Shown here one piece after another: positions 24,101 through 32,020 of a DNA stretch of 64,000 nt; position 1 is the first letter of the stretch; each line of letters begins with the position of its first letter. Source of the stretch: an uncultured Oscillospiraceae bacterium (GTDB lineage Bacteria > Bacillota > Clostridia > Oscillospirales > Oscillospiraceae); the NCBI GenBank assembly GCA_947628185.1, contig CANQYW010000007.1, positions 1 through 64,000 of the forward strand, in the 5' to 3' direction. The translations under genes and the position numbers were made by a program. The notes beneath the pieces were generated by a model that worked only from the letters and a program-made list of their open reading frames with translations, did no database searches and was not told the origin of the DNA.

Positions 24101-25485
24101 CGCTGAAACTATATGAGCGGTGCCTCAAGCTCTCAGAGGAGTTGGCAGAGAAGTTTGACACCCCTGATATACTGCGGGACCTGGGTGTGAGCTGCGATGA
24201 TGTGGCGAGGATACTGAGGACCCGGGGCGACCTCGAGGGGGCGCTAAAGCTATATAGGCGTGCTCTTGCGATCTCCGAGGATCTTGCCCGGAAGTTCGAC
24301 ACCCCGGATATGGTGAGAAGTCTCTGCGTGAGCTGTATGAATGTGGCAAGGGTGCTGGAGGACCAGGGGGACCTTGCGGGGGCGCTTGAACTCTACAGGC
24401 GGGACCTCAAGCTCTCCGAGGGATTGGCAAAGAGGTTCGGCACCCCGGATATGAGGCGGGATCTGGGCGTCAGCTGCGCGAACGTGGCAAGGGTGCTGGA
24501 GGATCAGGGGGATCTCGCGGGGGCGCTAAAACTGCATAAGCGGTCCCTGGCGCTCTTTGATGAGCTGGCCAGGAAATCAGGCACACCGGAGGCGCTGCGG
24601 GACCTCTCGGTAGCCTGCGACAGCGTGGCAGTTCTACTGGAGGCCCAGGGCGAACTCGATTGGGCCCTCAAGCTCTTCAGGCGCTCCCTTGAGTTCTCGG
24701 AGGAGCTGGTAAAGAGGTTCGGCACCCCGGAGATGAGGCGGGACCTCAGTGTGAGCTGTGAAAACGTGGCGGGGATACTGGAGGTCAAGGGGGACCTTGC
24801 GGGGGCGCTGAAATTATACGAGCGGGCCCTGGCCATCCGCGAAAAGCTGGCCGGGGAGAGCGGTACGCCGAAGGCGTTACAGGACCTCTCGGCGTGCTAC
24901 AACAACGTGGCTGGTGTGCTAAAGGCCCGCCGGGACCTCAATGGGGCGCTGGAACTATATAAGAAGGCCCTCACCATCCGCCGGGAACTGGCCCGGCAGT
25001 CCGCCACCCCGGACGTGATGACAGATATCCTCGTGAGCTGCAATAATATTGCCTGGATCCTTGAGGCCCAGGGGGATACATCTGGGGCGCTGAAACTATA
25101 TAGAGAGGCCCTCGCGATCTCCGAGGATCTGGCCCGGAGGTACGGCACGCCGAATATGATGCGGGATCTGGGCATAACCTGCGTCCACACGGCGAGGGTA
25201 CTGAGCTCCCAGGGTGACACAGCGGGGGCCACGGAGCTCTATGAACGGGCCCTTGCCATAGCACAGGATCTTCTGCAACAGCGAGGGAGTTTCCAGGACC
25301 TGGACTTCTTCGCCCTCGCCTCTTACCGGCTCATAGAGATGCCGGGCCTCGACCCCCGGCGGCGGTGTGAGCTCTCCTCCCAGGGGCTTGAGGCGGCTAA
25401 AAAGCTCCACGCCGCGCGGCCACAGAAACTATATGAGGACATGGTGACGCTCTTTAGCTCCTACGCGGAGCCGGGCGCCGAATAA
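21136..25485 (+). CDS. TIR-NACHT-TPR protein 2 (NLR-like STAND ATPase)
   Basis: This 1449-residue paralogue has the same order as protein 1, shifted by one residue: zinc ribbon (Cys11, 14, 28, 31), TIR with Glu121, Walker A at 250-257, Walker B ending about 357, helical region, then 15 units of 47 residues from codon 684 and a cap. From the TIR start to about residue 580 I count only about eleven amino-acid differences from protein 1, although many codons differ silently; the zinc ribbons (about half identical) and the repeats are far more diverged. A short Arg-rich insertion (about residues 655-680) precedes the repeats. GAGGAGGG lies 6 nt before the ATG. It ends the operon; a stem-loop follows at 25495. 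Confidence 0.9.
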   Translation: MADGIENKIICPVCGSEDVTRAGNIGICFSCRAKFELLEAEEKPFKPLRLFLSYGHPEAEICRRIVAALRGRGHKVWMDEDKIHTGDDWRRRIMQGVSESQGVVSCLSRHSVRDPGVCLDELSIAIGVSGGNIKTVLLEPERLVEPPPSLCHLQWLDMSEWKQKLSEGEAVFEPWFKGKMEELIRVIESPDSQEFAGQIAELKKKLYVNYSTGKQRDLLSRLFVGRGWLTQEVEDWLNDPNGNRLCVLYGDPGVGKSAFAAHYIHYNPRVAAGLFCEFSHPHYNESRTLLMTLAYLLACRIPDYRSALIASLEHEKRLGSMEPSELFDLLFTGPMGRLMVDGSRETLCVVIDGLDECSSGESNTVAQVLGQFAPRLPKWLRILVTAREVASVQEPLGGAHHLELHGAEARNLSDVEEYFKAILGERFGSDPEWGDALTALRERSGGIFLYAQLVAEGILSGKLTLRDTSSFPSGMSDAFHRWFTWFFPDVEEYKREWRPAFDLLLASSEPLPKDELRNVLHWSDGKRKDFLRRVKVLLREGKNDWGKETVELTHLYLRQWLSSSGMYSASAVDGAEAMEREYLATLRADPDKLSEYGALYLASVPDIDQRLTDDERHDLVWRCLLAGDYCATWGKYASAERALRLAVARSEVGVRDRDAARVRRAPRFLFRTKSAEDKRVSRALRYYGISCNKLATVLEAIGDLDGALELYERGLTAAQRVAEGSDGPGALKTLANSYANVAEIHRARGDLDGAQELYGKALAVCEDLSREFDSPEMLSGVSACCVNVALILETRGDFDGALKLYRRALAIDEESIKADRSPGIRKELGISCNSVARILETRGDLAGAMKLYKRALALFEELAQEERTPEICRELGVSCNNVAGILETQGDLAGAMELYKRALHIRRKLAQELGTPAARRELSINYSKIASVLMVEGDLQRAMELYRRALDIQEDISKGNSSPSARRDIIISCGRVARILEVQGDLDGALKLYERCLKLSEELAEKFDTPDILRDLGVSCDDVARILRTRGDLEGALKLYRRALAISEDLARKFDTPDMVRSLCVSCMNVARVLEDQGDLAGALELYRRDLKLSEGLAKRFGTPDMRRDLGVSCANVARVLEDQGDLAGALKLHKRSLALFDELARKSGTPEALRDLSVACDSVAVLLEAQGELDWALKLFRRSLEFSEELVKRFGTPEMRRDLSVSCENVAGILEVKGDLAGALKLYERALAIREKLAGESGTPKALQDLSACYNNVAGVLKARRDLNGALELYKKALTIRRELARQSATPDVMTDILVSCNNIAWILEAQGDTSGALKLYREALAISEDLARRYGTPNMMRDLGITCVHTARVLSSQGDTAGATELYERALAIAQDLLQQRGSFQDLDFFALASYRLIEMPGLDPRRRCELSSQGLEAAKKLHAARPQKLYEDMVTLFSSYAEPGAE
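23185..25290 (+). repeat. Tandem 141-bp coding repeats (15 TPR-like units of 47 residues)
   Basis: Fifteen 47-residue units run in register; the last is slightly shorter and leads into the cap. Units 8 to 12 resemble each other more closely than those of protein 1 (shared phrases such as VARVLEDQGDLAGAL), which hints at more recent internal duplication. Confidence 0.85.
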
Positions 25486-25494
25486 ACCAAAAAA

Positions 25495-25525
25495 GTACCG
25501 GGGCGGCAAATCACCGTCCCGGTAC
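25495..25525 (-). terminator. Rho-independent terminator between converging genes
   Basis: GTACCGGGGCGG and CCGTCCCGGTAC form a 12-bp stem with one G-T pair. On the minus strand it is followed by TTTTTT, so it serves the alpha-galactosidase gene; on the plus strand the tail is weaker but it also lies just after the TIR-NACHT operon. Confidence 0.8.
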
Positions 25526-25531
25526 GTCTAT

Positions 25532-27724
25532 CTATTTCTCCGTCTCTACACGTTCAAGGACAGTGAGTTTGCTAACGAAGTCGCCGGTGAAGGGGCCCAG
25601 GAGTAGGCCGCCGCGCATCCAGCCAAAGCCGGAGCGCACCTCGCCCGTGGCGGTGTCCCGGTAGAGGGCGGGGCCCTCCAGGCCCTGGAGACGCAGCCGG
25701 AGGGAGCGGCAGTTGGTGCGGGAGAGCACCTGCACAAAGACCACCACCGCCAGGGACTTATCCTTCGTCACGGACATGAGGGCGTCATAGACGCCGTTCC
25801 CGGCCCAGGAGGCCAGGCGGTAGTAGTCGCCCTCCCGGAAGACGGGGCCGTACTTCTTGTATTCCTCAAGCTGTACGGGTATGAGGGCCCGCTCGGCGGG
25901 GGTGAGTTTCGTGATGTCCAGCTCGTAGCCGAAAGCGCCGGTGAGGGACACCCGTCCCCGGGTCTCAAAGGGCGTCACACGGCCGTTTATGTGGCTGGGG
26001 CAGGCGGCCACGTGGGCGCCCATGGAGGAGAGGGGGAAGATGAGCGCCGCCCCCTCCTGTATCCTCAGCCGGTCCGCCGCCTCGGTGTTGTCGGAGGTCC
26101 AGATCTGGGGGCTGTAGTAGAGCATACCGGCGTCGAACCGGGCGCCCCCGGAGCTGCAATTCTCCAAGAGCACATCCGGGAAGTCCGTCACCAGGCGCTC
26201 CTGCAGCTCGTACACACCCAACATGTACCTGTGGGCTGTCTCGCCCTGGCGCTCCGGCGGCAGGGACGGGGTGTAGACGTCGGTGAGGGGCCGGTTCATG
26301 TCCCACTTAACGTACTTTATGGGCGCGGAGCGCAATAGCGCCGAGATCTGGCTATACACACACTCCCGCACCTCCCGCCGTGTTAGGTCCAGCACGAGCT
26401 GATTTCTCGCGAGGGCCGGCTCCCTCCCCGGTATGGTCATGGCGTAGTCCGGGTGGGCGCGGTAGAGGTCGGAGTCCTTAGAAACCATCTCCGGCTCCAC
26501 CCATATGCCCAGCGCCACCCCCATGGCCCCCAGCTCCTCGCCCAGCCTCCTGAGGCCCCCGGGGAGTTTCCCGGTGTTCTCCCGCCAGTCGCCGAGGCTC
26601 GAGTTGTCGTCATCTCGGGCCCCGAACCAGCCGTCGTCCACCACCAGGAGCTCTATTCCGCACTCCGCCGCCGCCCGGCCAAGGTCGAGGAGTTTTTCGG
26701 TGTTGAAGTCAAAGTAGAATGACTCCCAGCTATTCACAAGCGACGGTCTGTGTTTCCCCTGGCCCCGGATGAGGTGGCGCCGCATAAAGTCGTGGAAGAC
26801 GCGGCTCATCCCGCCGAGGCCCTCCTCCGAGCAGACCAGCACCGCCTCCGGCGTCTGGAAACTCTCACCGGGCTCCAGACGCCACCCGAACCCCTGGGGG
26901 TGTATGCCCAGCACCACCCGGACCCGCTCAAATTGGTCGAGCTCCGCTTGGGTGAGGAAGTTCCCGGAGTACACAAGCGTCCCGCCGTACACGAGCCCCC
27001 GCTCCTGGGTGGCGGTGTGCTGGGCCAAAATTATACTGGGGCTAAACTGGTGTGAGGATATCCCCCGGAGGGAGTGGGCCCCCTGGGGGCCGTGACTCAA
27101 TCTACGGCGGTCTATCGTCCGCTCCCTGGCCCAGGAGCCGGGGAGGGTCAGGACGTCGAAGTCCTCGTTATCCAGCTCCAGCGAGGCCGAGAGGGCGGCT
27201 GTCAGCGTCACCGGGCCGCCGCCGGCGTTCTCTATCCGAGCGCTGCGGCATATGGCGTCCGTGTCCCGGAAGACGGTGTAACTGAGCGTCACCCGCAGTT
27301 TCAAAACCGGGTCTTGGAGCGTGAGCTCCAGGGTGTCGCACTCCCCCGCCCCGCCGTAGGCGGCGGGGAGTCCCGGGAGGGGCGGCTTGCCGGGGCGTAT
27401 GACGTGACCCTCATACCTAAGGGCGCAGCTCTCGGCGCCCTGGGCGTCCCGCACCCTGAGACAGGGCTCCCGGAAGTCCCCGCCCCCGAAAGCCGGGTAC
27501 TCGAAGGGGAAGACGTCGTCAAATGACGCCCTCTCCCTGGGGCTCTCCCAGGGTCCCAGGGGCCGCTCGCCGGTGCGCATGAGGTACCCCATGTTGTTGT
27601 CCGGGACACTGGGGCCGTAGTAGACGTGGCCCAAGCTGCCGTCCTCCGCAAGGCCCATGAGGTATGTGGTGCCCGGCGTCTCGAGGCGGAATATACCCTC
27701 CCGCCGGTGAAATTCTATGGGCAT
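25532..27724 (-). CDS. GH36 alpha-galactosidase
   Basis: This 730-residue enzyme removes terminal alpha-1,6-galactose from raffinose-type sugars or galactomannan with retention. It has an N-terminal beta-sandwich (about 1-320), a TIM barrel (about 325-640) and a C-terminal beta domain. The nucleophile is Asp475 in YVKWDMNR and the acid/base is Asp545 in IWTSDNTEA; VVDDGWFGARDDD and ENCSSGGARFDAG are also diagnostic. There is no signal peptide, so it acts in the cytoplasm and needs an importer not seen nearby. AAGGAGG precedes the ATG. Length is normal for the bacterial tetrameric type. Confidence 0.95.
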   Translation of the reverse strand: MPIEFHRREGIFRLETPGTTYLMGLAEDGSLGHVYYGPSVPDNNMGYLMRTGERPLGPWESPRERASFDDVFPFEYPAFGGGDFREPCLRVRDAQGAESCALRYEGHVIRPGKPPLPGLPAAYGGAGECDTLELTLQDPVLKLRVTLSYTVFRDTDAICRSARIENAGGGPVTLTAALSASLELDNEDFDVLTLPGSWARERTIDRRRLSHGPQGAHSLRGISSHQFSPSIILAQHTATQERGLVYGGTLVYSGNFLTQAELDQFERVRVVLGIHPQGFGWRLEPGESFQTPEAVLVCSEEGLGGMSRVFHDFMRRHLIRGQGKHRPSLVNSWESFYFDFNTEKLLDLGRAAAECGIELLVVDDGWFGARDDDNSSLGDWRENTGKLPGGLRRLGEELGAMGVALGIWVEPEMVSKDSDLYRAHPDYAMTIPGREPALARNQLVLDLTRREVRECVYSQISALLRSAPIKYVKWDMNRPLTDVYTPSLPPERQGETAHRYMLGVYELQERLVTDFPDVLLENCSSGGARFDAGMLYYSPQIWTSDNTEAADRLRIQEGAALIFPLSSMGAHVAACPSHINGRVTPFETRGRVSLTGAFGYELDITKLTPAERALIPVQLEEYKKYGPVFREGDYYRLASWAGNGVYDALMSVTKDKSLAVVVFVQVLSRTNCRSLRLRLQGLEGPALYRDTATGEVRSGFGWMRGGLLLGPFTGDFVSKLTVLERVETEK

Positions 27725-27802
27725 AGGCTCCTCCTTATATTTCTTCGTTCAGAGTTCGGGGACGCCCCCTTTATGAGGGGACGCCCCCGGGTTTTTATTA
27801 GC

Positions 27803-28603
27803 TCACGGCCTCAGGCCCATGCCGCCCTCAAGGGTCAGGGTCTCGCCGGAGAGGTACTTAAAGTCGCTCATGGCGAGCTGCACGCACACGCGCCCTATCT
27901 CCCGCTCCGGGTCCCCGTAGTGGCCCATGGGGGGCATGTGGACGTTGGCCTTGAAGGCCTCCGGGTAGGCGTCCCGGAAGTTCTCAAGCTGGGCCGTCCA
28001 GGCGAGAGGACAGATGACGTTCACGTTTATCCCGTCCTTCCCCCACTCCGTGGCCGCCACGCGGGAGAGGCCCCTTATGCCCTCCTTGGCGGCGGCGTAG
28101 GCGCACTGGCCGTAATTTCCAAATAGCCCCGCGCCGGAGGCGAAGTTTATGACGGACCCCCGGGTCTCCTTGAGATATGGATAGCACACCTTCATATAAT
28201 AGAAAGCGCTGTAGAGGCCCGAGTAGATGGCCAGGTCAAACTGCTCCGTGGTGTGCTCCTCCAGCGGCACCCCGGAGGCGCTGGCCTGGGCGTTGTTCAC
28301 CAGCACGTCTATGCGGCCAAACTCGGCGATAGTCTCCTCCACCACCCTCCGGACAGTGGCCTCGTTGTCGGCGCCGGCGTTTATGTCCGCCTGCACCGGC
28401 AGCACCTTTATGCCGTAGAGGCGCTCCAGCTCCTCCTTGGCGTCAGTCAGTTTCTTCACGTTGCGGCCCGTCACCACGATGTTCGCCCCCTCCTTGGCGA
28501 AGGCGATGGCGATGCCGTAGCCGATGGAGCCGGCGGAGCCGTCCTTCAGCGCGGCCCTCCCGCCGCCGGTGATGATCACGGTCTTTCCGGTCAGTTCTCC
28601 CAT
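27803..28603 (-). CDS. Short-chain dehydrogenase/reductase
   Basis: This 266-residue Rossmann-fold oxidoreductase has VIITGGGRAALKDGSAGSIG at the N-terminus (glycine-rich NAD(P) loop, with an insertion relative to the usual TGxxxGIG), VLVNNAQAS for the NAG motif, and the YAAAK active-site Tyr/Lys preceded by the serine of FASGAG. VVTGRN after the second strand suggests NADP use. GAGGTAGAGCAC precedes the ATG. It stands between the carbonic anhydrase and the alpha-galactosidase on the same strand, with a hairpin element upstream. Substrate unknown. Confidence 0.9.
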   Translation of the reverse strand: MGELTGKTVIITGGGRAALKDGSAGSIGYGIAIAFAKEGANIVVTGRNVKKLTDAKEELERLYGIKVLPVQADINAGADNEATVRRVVEETIAEFGRIDVLVNNAQASASGVPLEEHTTEQFDLAIYSGLYSAFYYMKVCYPYLKETRGSVINFASGAGLFGNYGQCAYAAAKEGIRGLSRVAATEWGKDGINVNVICPLAWTAQLENFRDAYPEAFKANVHMPPMGHYGDPEREIGRVCVQLAMSDFKYLSGETLTLEGGMGLRP

Positions 28604-28649
28604 GTGCTCTACCTCCTCAAAAATTTTTGATTAAAAGGGTGAAAAATTA

Positions 28650-28690
28650 GCCATGTTTTGCGGCTGCCGCGCAGCGGCGAGCAAAACGGC
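28650..28690 (-). repeat. Dispersed hairpin element, single copy
   Basis: A 41-bp imperfect palindrome with outer arms GCCGTTTTGC and GCAAAACATGGC and a GC-rich inner stem starts 3 nt after the carbonic anhydrase stop codon. The same element occurs three times in tandem at 40137-40298, in the same orientation relative to its upstream gene. It may act as a terminator or a REP-like mobile repeat. Confidence 0.8.
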
Positions 28691-28692
28691 TA

Positions 28693-29253
28693 TTAAATAA
28701 ACTCGACTTTCCCGGTGTCAATGTGGTATAGCGCGCCCACAAACTCGGGGCCATTCTCCCCGCAGCCCAGGCTCCGGCGCAGGACCTCCACAGCGCGCTG
28801 AACGTTCAGGACGCTGGCCCGGGTGGGGTCCGTCTCACAGCCGATGGCGCGGCCTATCTCGTCAGTTATGCACTTAACAAACCCGTGGCCGCCGTTGTGG
28901 ATGGCGGCGTCCACCGCCCCGCAGTTCGTGTGCCCCAGCACCAGGACGAGGGGACACCCCAGGTGGGACACCGCGTACTCCGTACTGCCCAGCTCGTGGT
29001 CCCCGATGACGTTCCCGGCGGAACGTATGACGAAGATGTCCCCTATCCCGGCGGAGAATATGGCCTCCGGTATGACCCGGGAGTCGGAACAGGTGATGAC
29101 CACCGCGTAGGGGGTCTGCCCCTCCCGGCACGTCCTCGCCCTCACCTCCGAGGAGACATCCCCCAGGGGCCTCCCGGCGCCGATGAACTCTCTGTTGCCC
29201 GCCCGCAGCAGCTCCAGAGCCTCTGCCGCGGACACGGTCTTTTTGCCGCACAT
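28693..29253 (-). CDS. Beta-class carbonic anhydrase
   Basis: This 186-residue enzyme interconverts CO2 and bicarbonate. Zinc ligands are visible as Cys and Asp in TCSDSRV and His/Cys in LGHTNCGAV; SAGNVIG and ELGSTEYAV are typical of the family. The open frame extends upstream, but AAGGAGGT lies 7 nt before the ATG at 29253. It is divergent from the sensor kinase gene, and a hairpin element follows its stop. It may supply bicarbonate for carboxylation in an anaerobe that ferments organic acids. Confidence 0.95.
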   Translation of the reverse strand: MCGKKTVSAAEALELLRAGNREFIGAGRPLGDVSSEVRARTCREGQTPYAVVITCSDSRVIPEAIFSAGIGDIFVIRSAGNVIGDHELGSTEYAVSHLGCPLVLVLGHTNCGAVDAAIHNGGHGFVKCITDEIGRAIGCETDPTRASVLNVQRAVEVLRRSLGCGENGPEFVGALYHIDTGKVEFI

Positions 29254-29332
29254 GCCCATTACCTCCTTGTGATTTTCATTTTCCGGCGGATGGATTTTTT
29301 GTAAGTCGCCCCCCAGTTTGAGCGAAAAGCGA

Positions 29333-29361
29333 TTTACTTTCTCAATGAACCATGATACAAT
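29333..29361 (+). promoter_or_regulatory. Promoter of the sensor kinase gene
   Basis: TTTACT at 29333-29338, a 17-nt spacer and TACAAT at 29356-29361 lie about 85 nt upstream of the GTG start of the hybrid kinase. Confidence 0.7.
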
Positions 29362-29445
29362 GTTTCTGCAAAAAAAGCAAGCTCGAAACGTCCCGCAGCC
29401 ATTTTTCACTGGGAAAAAAGCGGCGGGCGGAGAGGGGGAAGATAC

Positions 29446-32001
29446 GTGAAACACAAGGCTACCCGGGGCCTCGTCATAAGTCTCATATGCATCTCCGCGC
29501 TATGCGTGGCGGTGTTCTCCTTTATTACAGTGCGGATGAACAGGCGCAGCGCCGACGCCATCGGCGGGATAGGCTCCGTGTACATGGCCGGTATGAGCGA
29601 ACAGGCCGCCGCCCACTTCGGCACGGCCATCGAGCTGCGGCTCTCCCAAGTTGGGGCGCTGGTGGACTCCTGCCCGCCGGACAGGGTGAAGAACAGCACC
29701 TCCATGCAGGTGACGCTCAGCTACAACGCCCGTGCCCGGGGGTTCGACCACTTGGCCCTCTACGGCGCCGACGGCGCCTTTGAGATGCTGTACGGCAGTC
29801 AGATAGAGGTGGAGGACTCCGGCGAGTTCCTGCGCTCCCTCATGGACGGCGAGGAGAAGATGGCCCTGGGCCGGGACGGCGGCGGCGAGGTGACGCTCCT
29901 TATGGGCATCCCCGCGGCTTACCCCATGTCCGACGGCGGCGAGAGCGCGGCGCTCGTGGCGGCGCTGCCCATAAGCTATATCAGCGACACATTGTCCCTC
30001 GACTCCGACAACGCCATGATATACTATTTCATCATCGACATGGATGGTAACTTCATCCTCCGGGACAGCGACATAACAGACGACTCCTACTTTCAGCGCG
30101 TCCGGGACCGCTATGACGACGTGGGCGGCATATCCGGCGAACAGTACCTAAAGGAGCTGCGGGAGGCCATGGACGCCGGCCTTGACTACACCGCCGAGTT
30201 CACGCTGGAGGGTGACCGGCGGCACCTATACAGCACCCAGCTCCCCTACTCCGAGTGGTACCTCATGCTCTTCATGCCCTACGGACAGCTCGATAGGCTG
30301 GTGACGAGCCTCAGTCAGTCCTGGGAGCGCTCATCGGTCATAAGCTGCGTCGTCATACTCCTGGGGCTCCTCACGGTGTTCATCTGGTACATCCTGCTCA
30401 CCCGCAAGCAGATGCGGGAGCTGGACGAGGCCCGCCGCGCCGCCGAACACGCAAACCGCGCCAAGAGCGAGTTCCTATCCAACATGAGTCACGACATCCG
30501 AACGCCCATGAACGGCATCGTGGGCATGACGGCCATAGCCAGCGCGAATCTCGGCAACACGCAGCAGGTGCAAAACTGCCTTAAAAAGATAGCCCTCTCC
30601 AGCCGCCACCTCCTGGGGCTCATAAACGACATACTCGACATGTCGAAAATCGAGAGCGGCAAGCTCACCCTCCACATGGAGCAGATGTCCCTCCAGGAGA
30701 CGATGCAGGGGATAGTCAACATCGTCCAGCCCCAGGTGAACGCCAAAAACCAGCGTTTCGACGTGTACGTCTATGACATCCCCACCGAGCACGTCTACTG
30801 CGACAGCATCCGCTTAAACCAGGTACTTCTCAATCTCCTGGGCAACGCCATAAAGTTCACGCCGGAGGGCGGGAACATCTGCGCCGTGCTCTACGAGGAG
30901 GCCTCGCCACTGGGGCAGGGCCACGTCCGGGTACACCTGCGGGTGAAGGACAACGGCATCGGCATGTCGGCGGAGTTCAAGGAGCACATCTTCGAGACCT
31001 TCTCCCGGGAGGACAGCAGCCGCGTCCAGAAGACCGAGGGCGCGGGGCTGGGCATGTCCATCACAAAGTACATCATCGACGCGATGCAGGGCTCCATCGA
31101 GGTGGAGAGCGAGCCGGGCGTGGGCACGGAGTTCCACGTCACGCTGGACCTTGAGAAGGCATTGACCGAGGAGGCCGACATGACCTTGGACGTCGGCGAC
31201 ATACTTCTGGTGGACGACGACGAGATGCTCTGCGAGAGCGCCTCCGGCACTCTGCGCTCCATCGGCTGCCGGGCGGACTGGGAGCTGGGCGGCGAGGCCG
31301 CCGTCAAAAGGGCCCAGCTCCACCGCCAGGAGACAGGCCGGGACTACGACGTGATCCTCGTGGACCTGCGCCTTGACGGCATAGACGGCATAGAGACCGC
31401 CCGCCGACTGCGGGAGCTCCTGGGGGAGGGGCCCGTCATACTCATCATCACCGCCGCCGACTGGGAGGAGGTGGAGGAGTCCGCCCGGGCCGCCGGTGTG
31501 AACGGCATAATACCAAAACCCCTCTTCCGCTCCACCCTCTACTACAACCTGAGGCAGTACTGCGGTGAGACGGAGGAGGAGGCGTCCTCCGAGAGCTCCG
31601 CCGCCTCGGAGCTTGCGGGGCACAGGATACTCTTAGCGGAGGACAACGAGCTTAACTGGGAGATAGCGGAGGAGCTTCTCTCCACCCTGGGTCTGGAGAT
31701 CGACAGGGCTGAAAACGGCGCCGTGTGCGTAGACATGCTAAAGTCGAGCCCCCCGGGCTACTACAGCGCCATTCTCATGGACATCCGTATGCCCGTCATG
31801 AACGGCTACGAGGCCACGAGGGCCATCCGCGCCCTGGAGCGCCCGGACGCCAAGACCATACCCATCATAGCCATGAGCGCGGACGCCTTCTCGGACGACG
31901 TACAGCGCTGTCTTGAGTGCGGCATGAACGGCCACACCGCAAAGCCCATCGACATGGCGGAGGTCACCGCCCTCCTAAAGAGCCATCTTAAATTAAGCTG
32001 A
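29446..32001 (+). CDS. Hybrid sensor histidine kinase with two receiver domains
   Basis: This 851-residue membrane protein has a first span at about residues 8-29, an extracytoplasmic sensor region of about 265 residues that looks like a double Cache domain, and a second span at about 298-320. Then come HisKA with His349 in [12 protein letters not shown], an HATPase domain ([28 protein letters not shown]), receiver 1 (phospho-acceptor Asp640 in ILVDLRLDG) and receiver 2 (Asp779 in [13 protein letters not shown]). It starts with GTG behind AGAGGGGGAAG. The C-terminus has no output domain, so the signal must pass to another protein. A solute-binding lipoprotein gene follows by 19 nt, and the two probably form one sensory unit. 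Confidence 0.93.
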   Translation: MKHKATRGLVISLICISALCVAVFSFITVRMNRRSADAIGGIGSVYMAGMSEQAAAHFGTAIELRLSQVGALVDSCPPDRVKNSTSMQVTLSYNARARGFDHLALYGADGAFEMLYGSQIEVEDSGEFLRSLMDGEEKMALGRDGGGEVTLLMGIPAAYPMSDGGESAALVAALPISYISDTLSLDSDNAMIYYFIIDMDGNFILRDSDITDDSYFQRVRDRYDDVGGISGEQYLKELREAMDAGLDYTAEFTLEGDRRHLYSTQLPYSEWYLMLFMPYGQLDRLVTSLSQSWERSSVISCVVILLGLLTVFIWYILLTRKQMRELDEARRAAEHANRAKSEFLSNMSHDIRTPMNGIVGMTAIASANLGNTQQVQNCLKKIALSSRHLLGLINDILDMSKIESGKLTLHMEQMSLQETMQGIVNIVQPQVNAKNQRFDVYVYDIPTEHVYCDSIRLNQVLLNLLGNAIKFTPEGGNICAVLYEEASPLGQGHVRVHLRVKDNGIGMSAEFKEHIFETFSREDSSRVQKTEGAGLGMSITKYIIDAMQGSIEVESEPGVGTEFHVTLDLEKALTEEADMTLDVGDILLVDDDEMLCESASGTLRSIGCRADWELGGEAAVKRAQLHRQETGRDYDVILVDLRLDGIDGIETARRLRELLGEGPVILIITAADWEEVEESARAAGVNGIIPKPLFRSTLYYNLRQYCGETEEEASSESSAASELAGHRILLAEDNELNWEIAEELLSTLGLEIDRAENGAVCVDMLKSSPPGYYSAILMDIRMPVMNGYEATRAIRALERPDAKTIPIIAMSADAFSDDVQRCLECGMNGHTAKPIDMAEVTALLKSHLKLS

Positions 32002-32020
32002 GACCTGGAGGTGTTCCAAA

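Noticed and set aside
15479-25485. Prophage or integrative element carrying the TIR-NACHT operon
   Set aside because: No integrase, tRNA, attachment repeats or phage genes flank it; both neighbours are metabolic genes with normal composition.
27758-27788. Paired GGGGACGCCCCC repeats after the SDR gene as terminator
   Set aside because: The two 12-mers are direct repeats, the possible stems are short and no T-tract follows on the minus strand.
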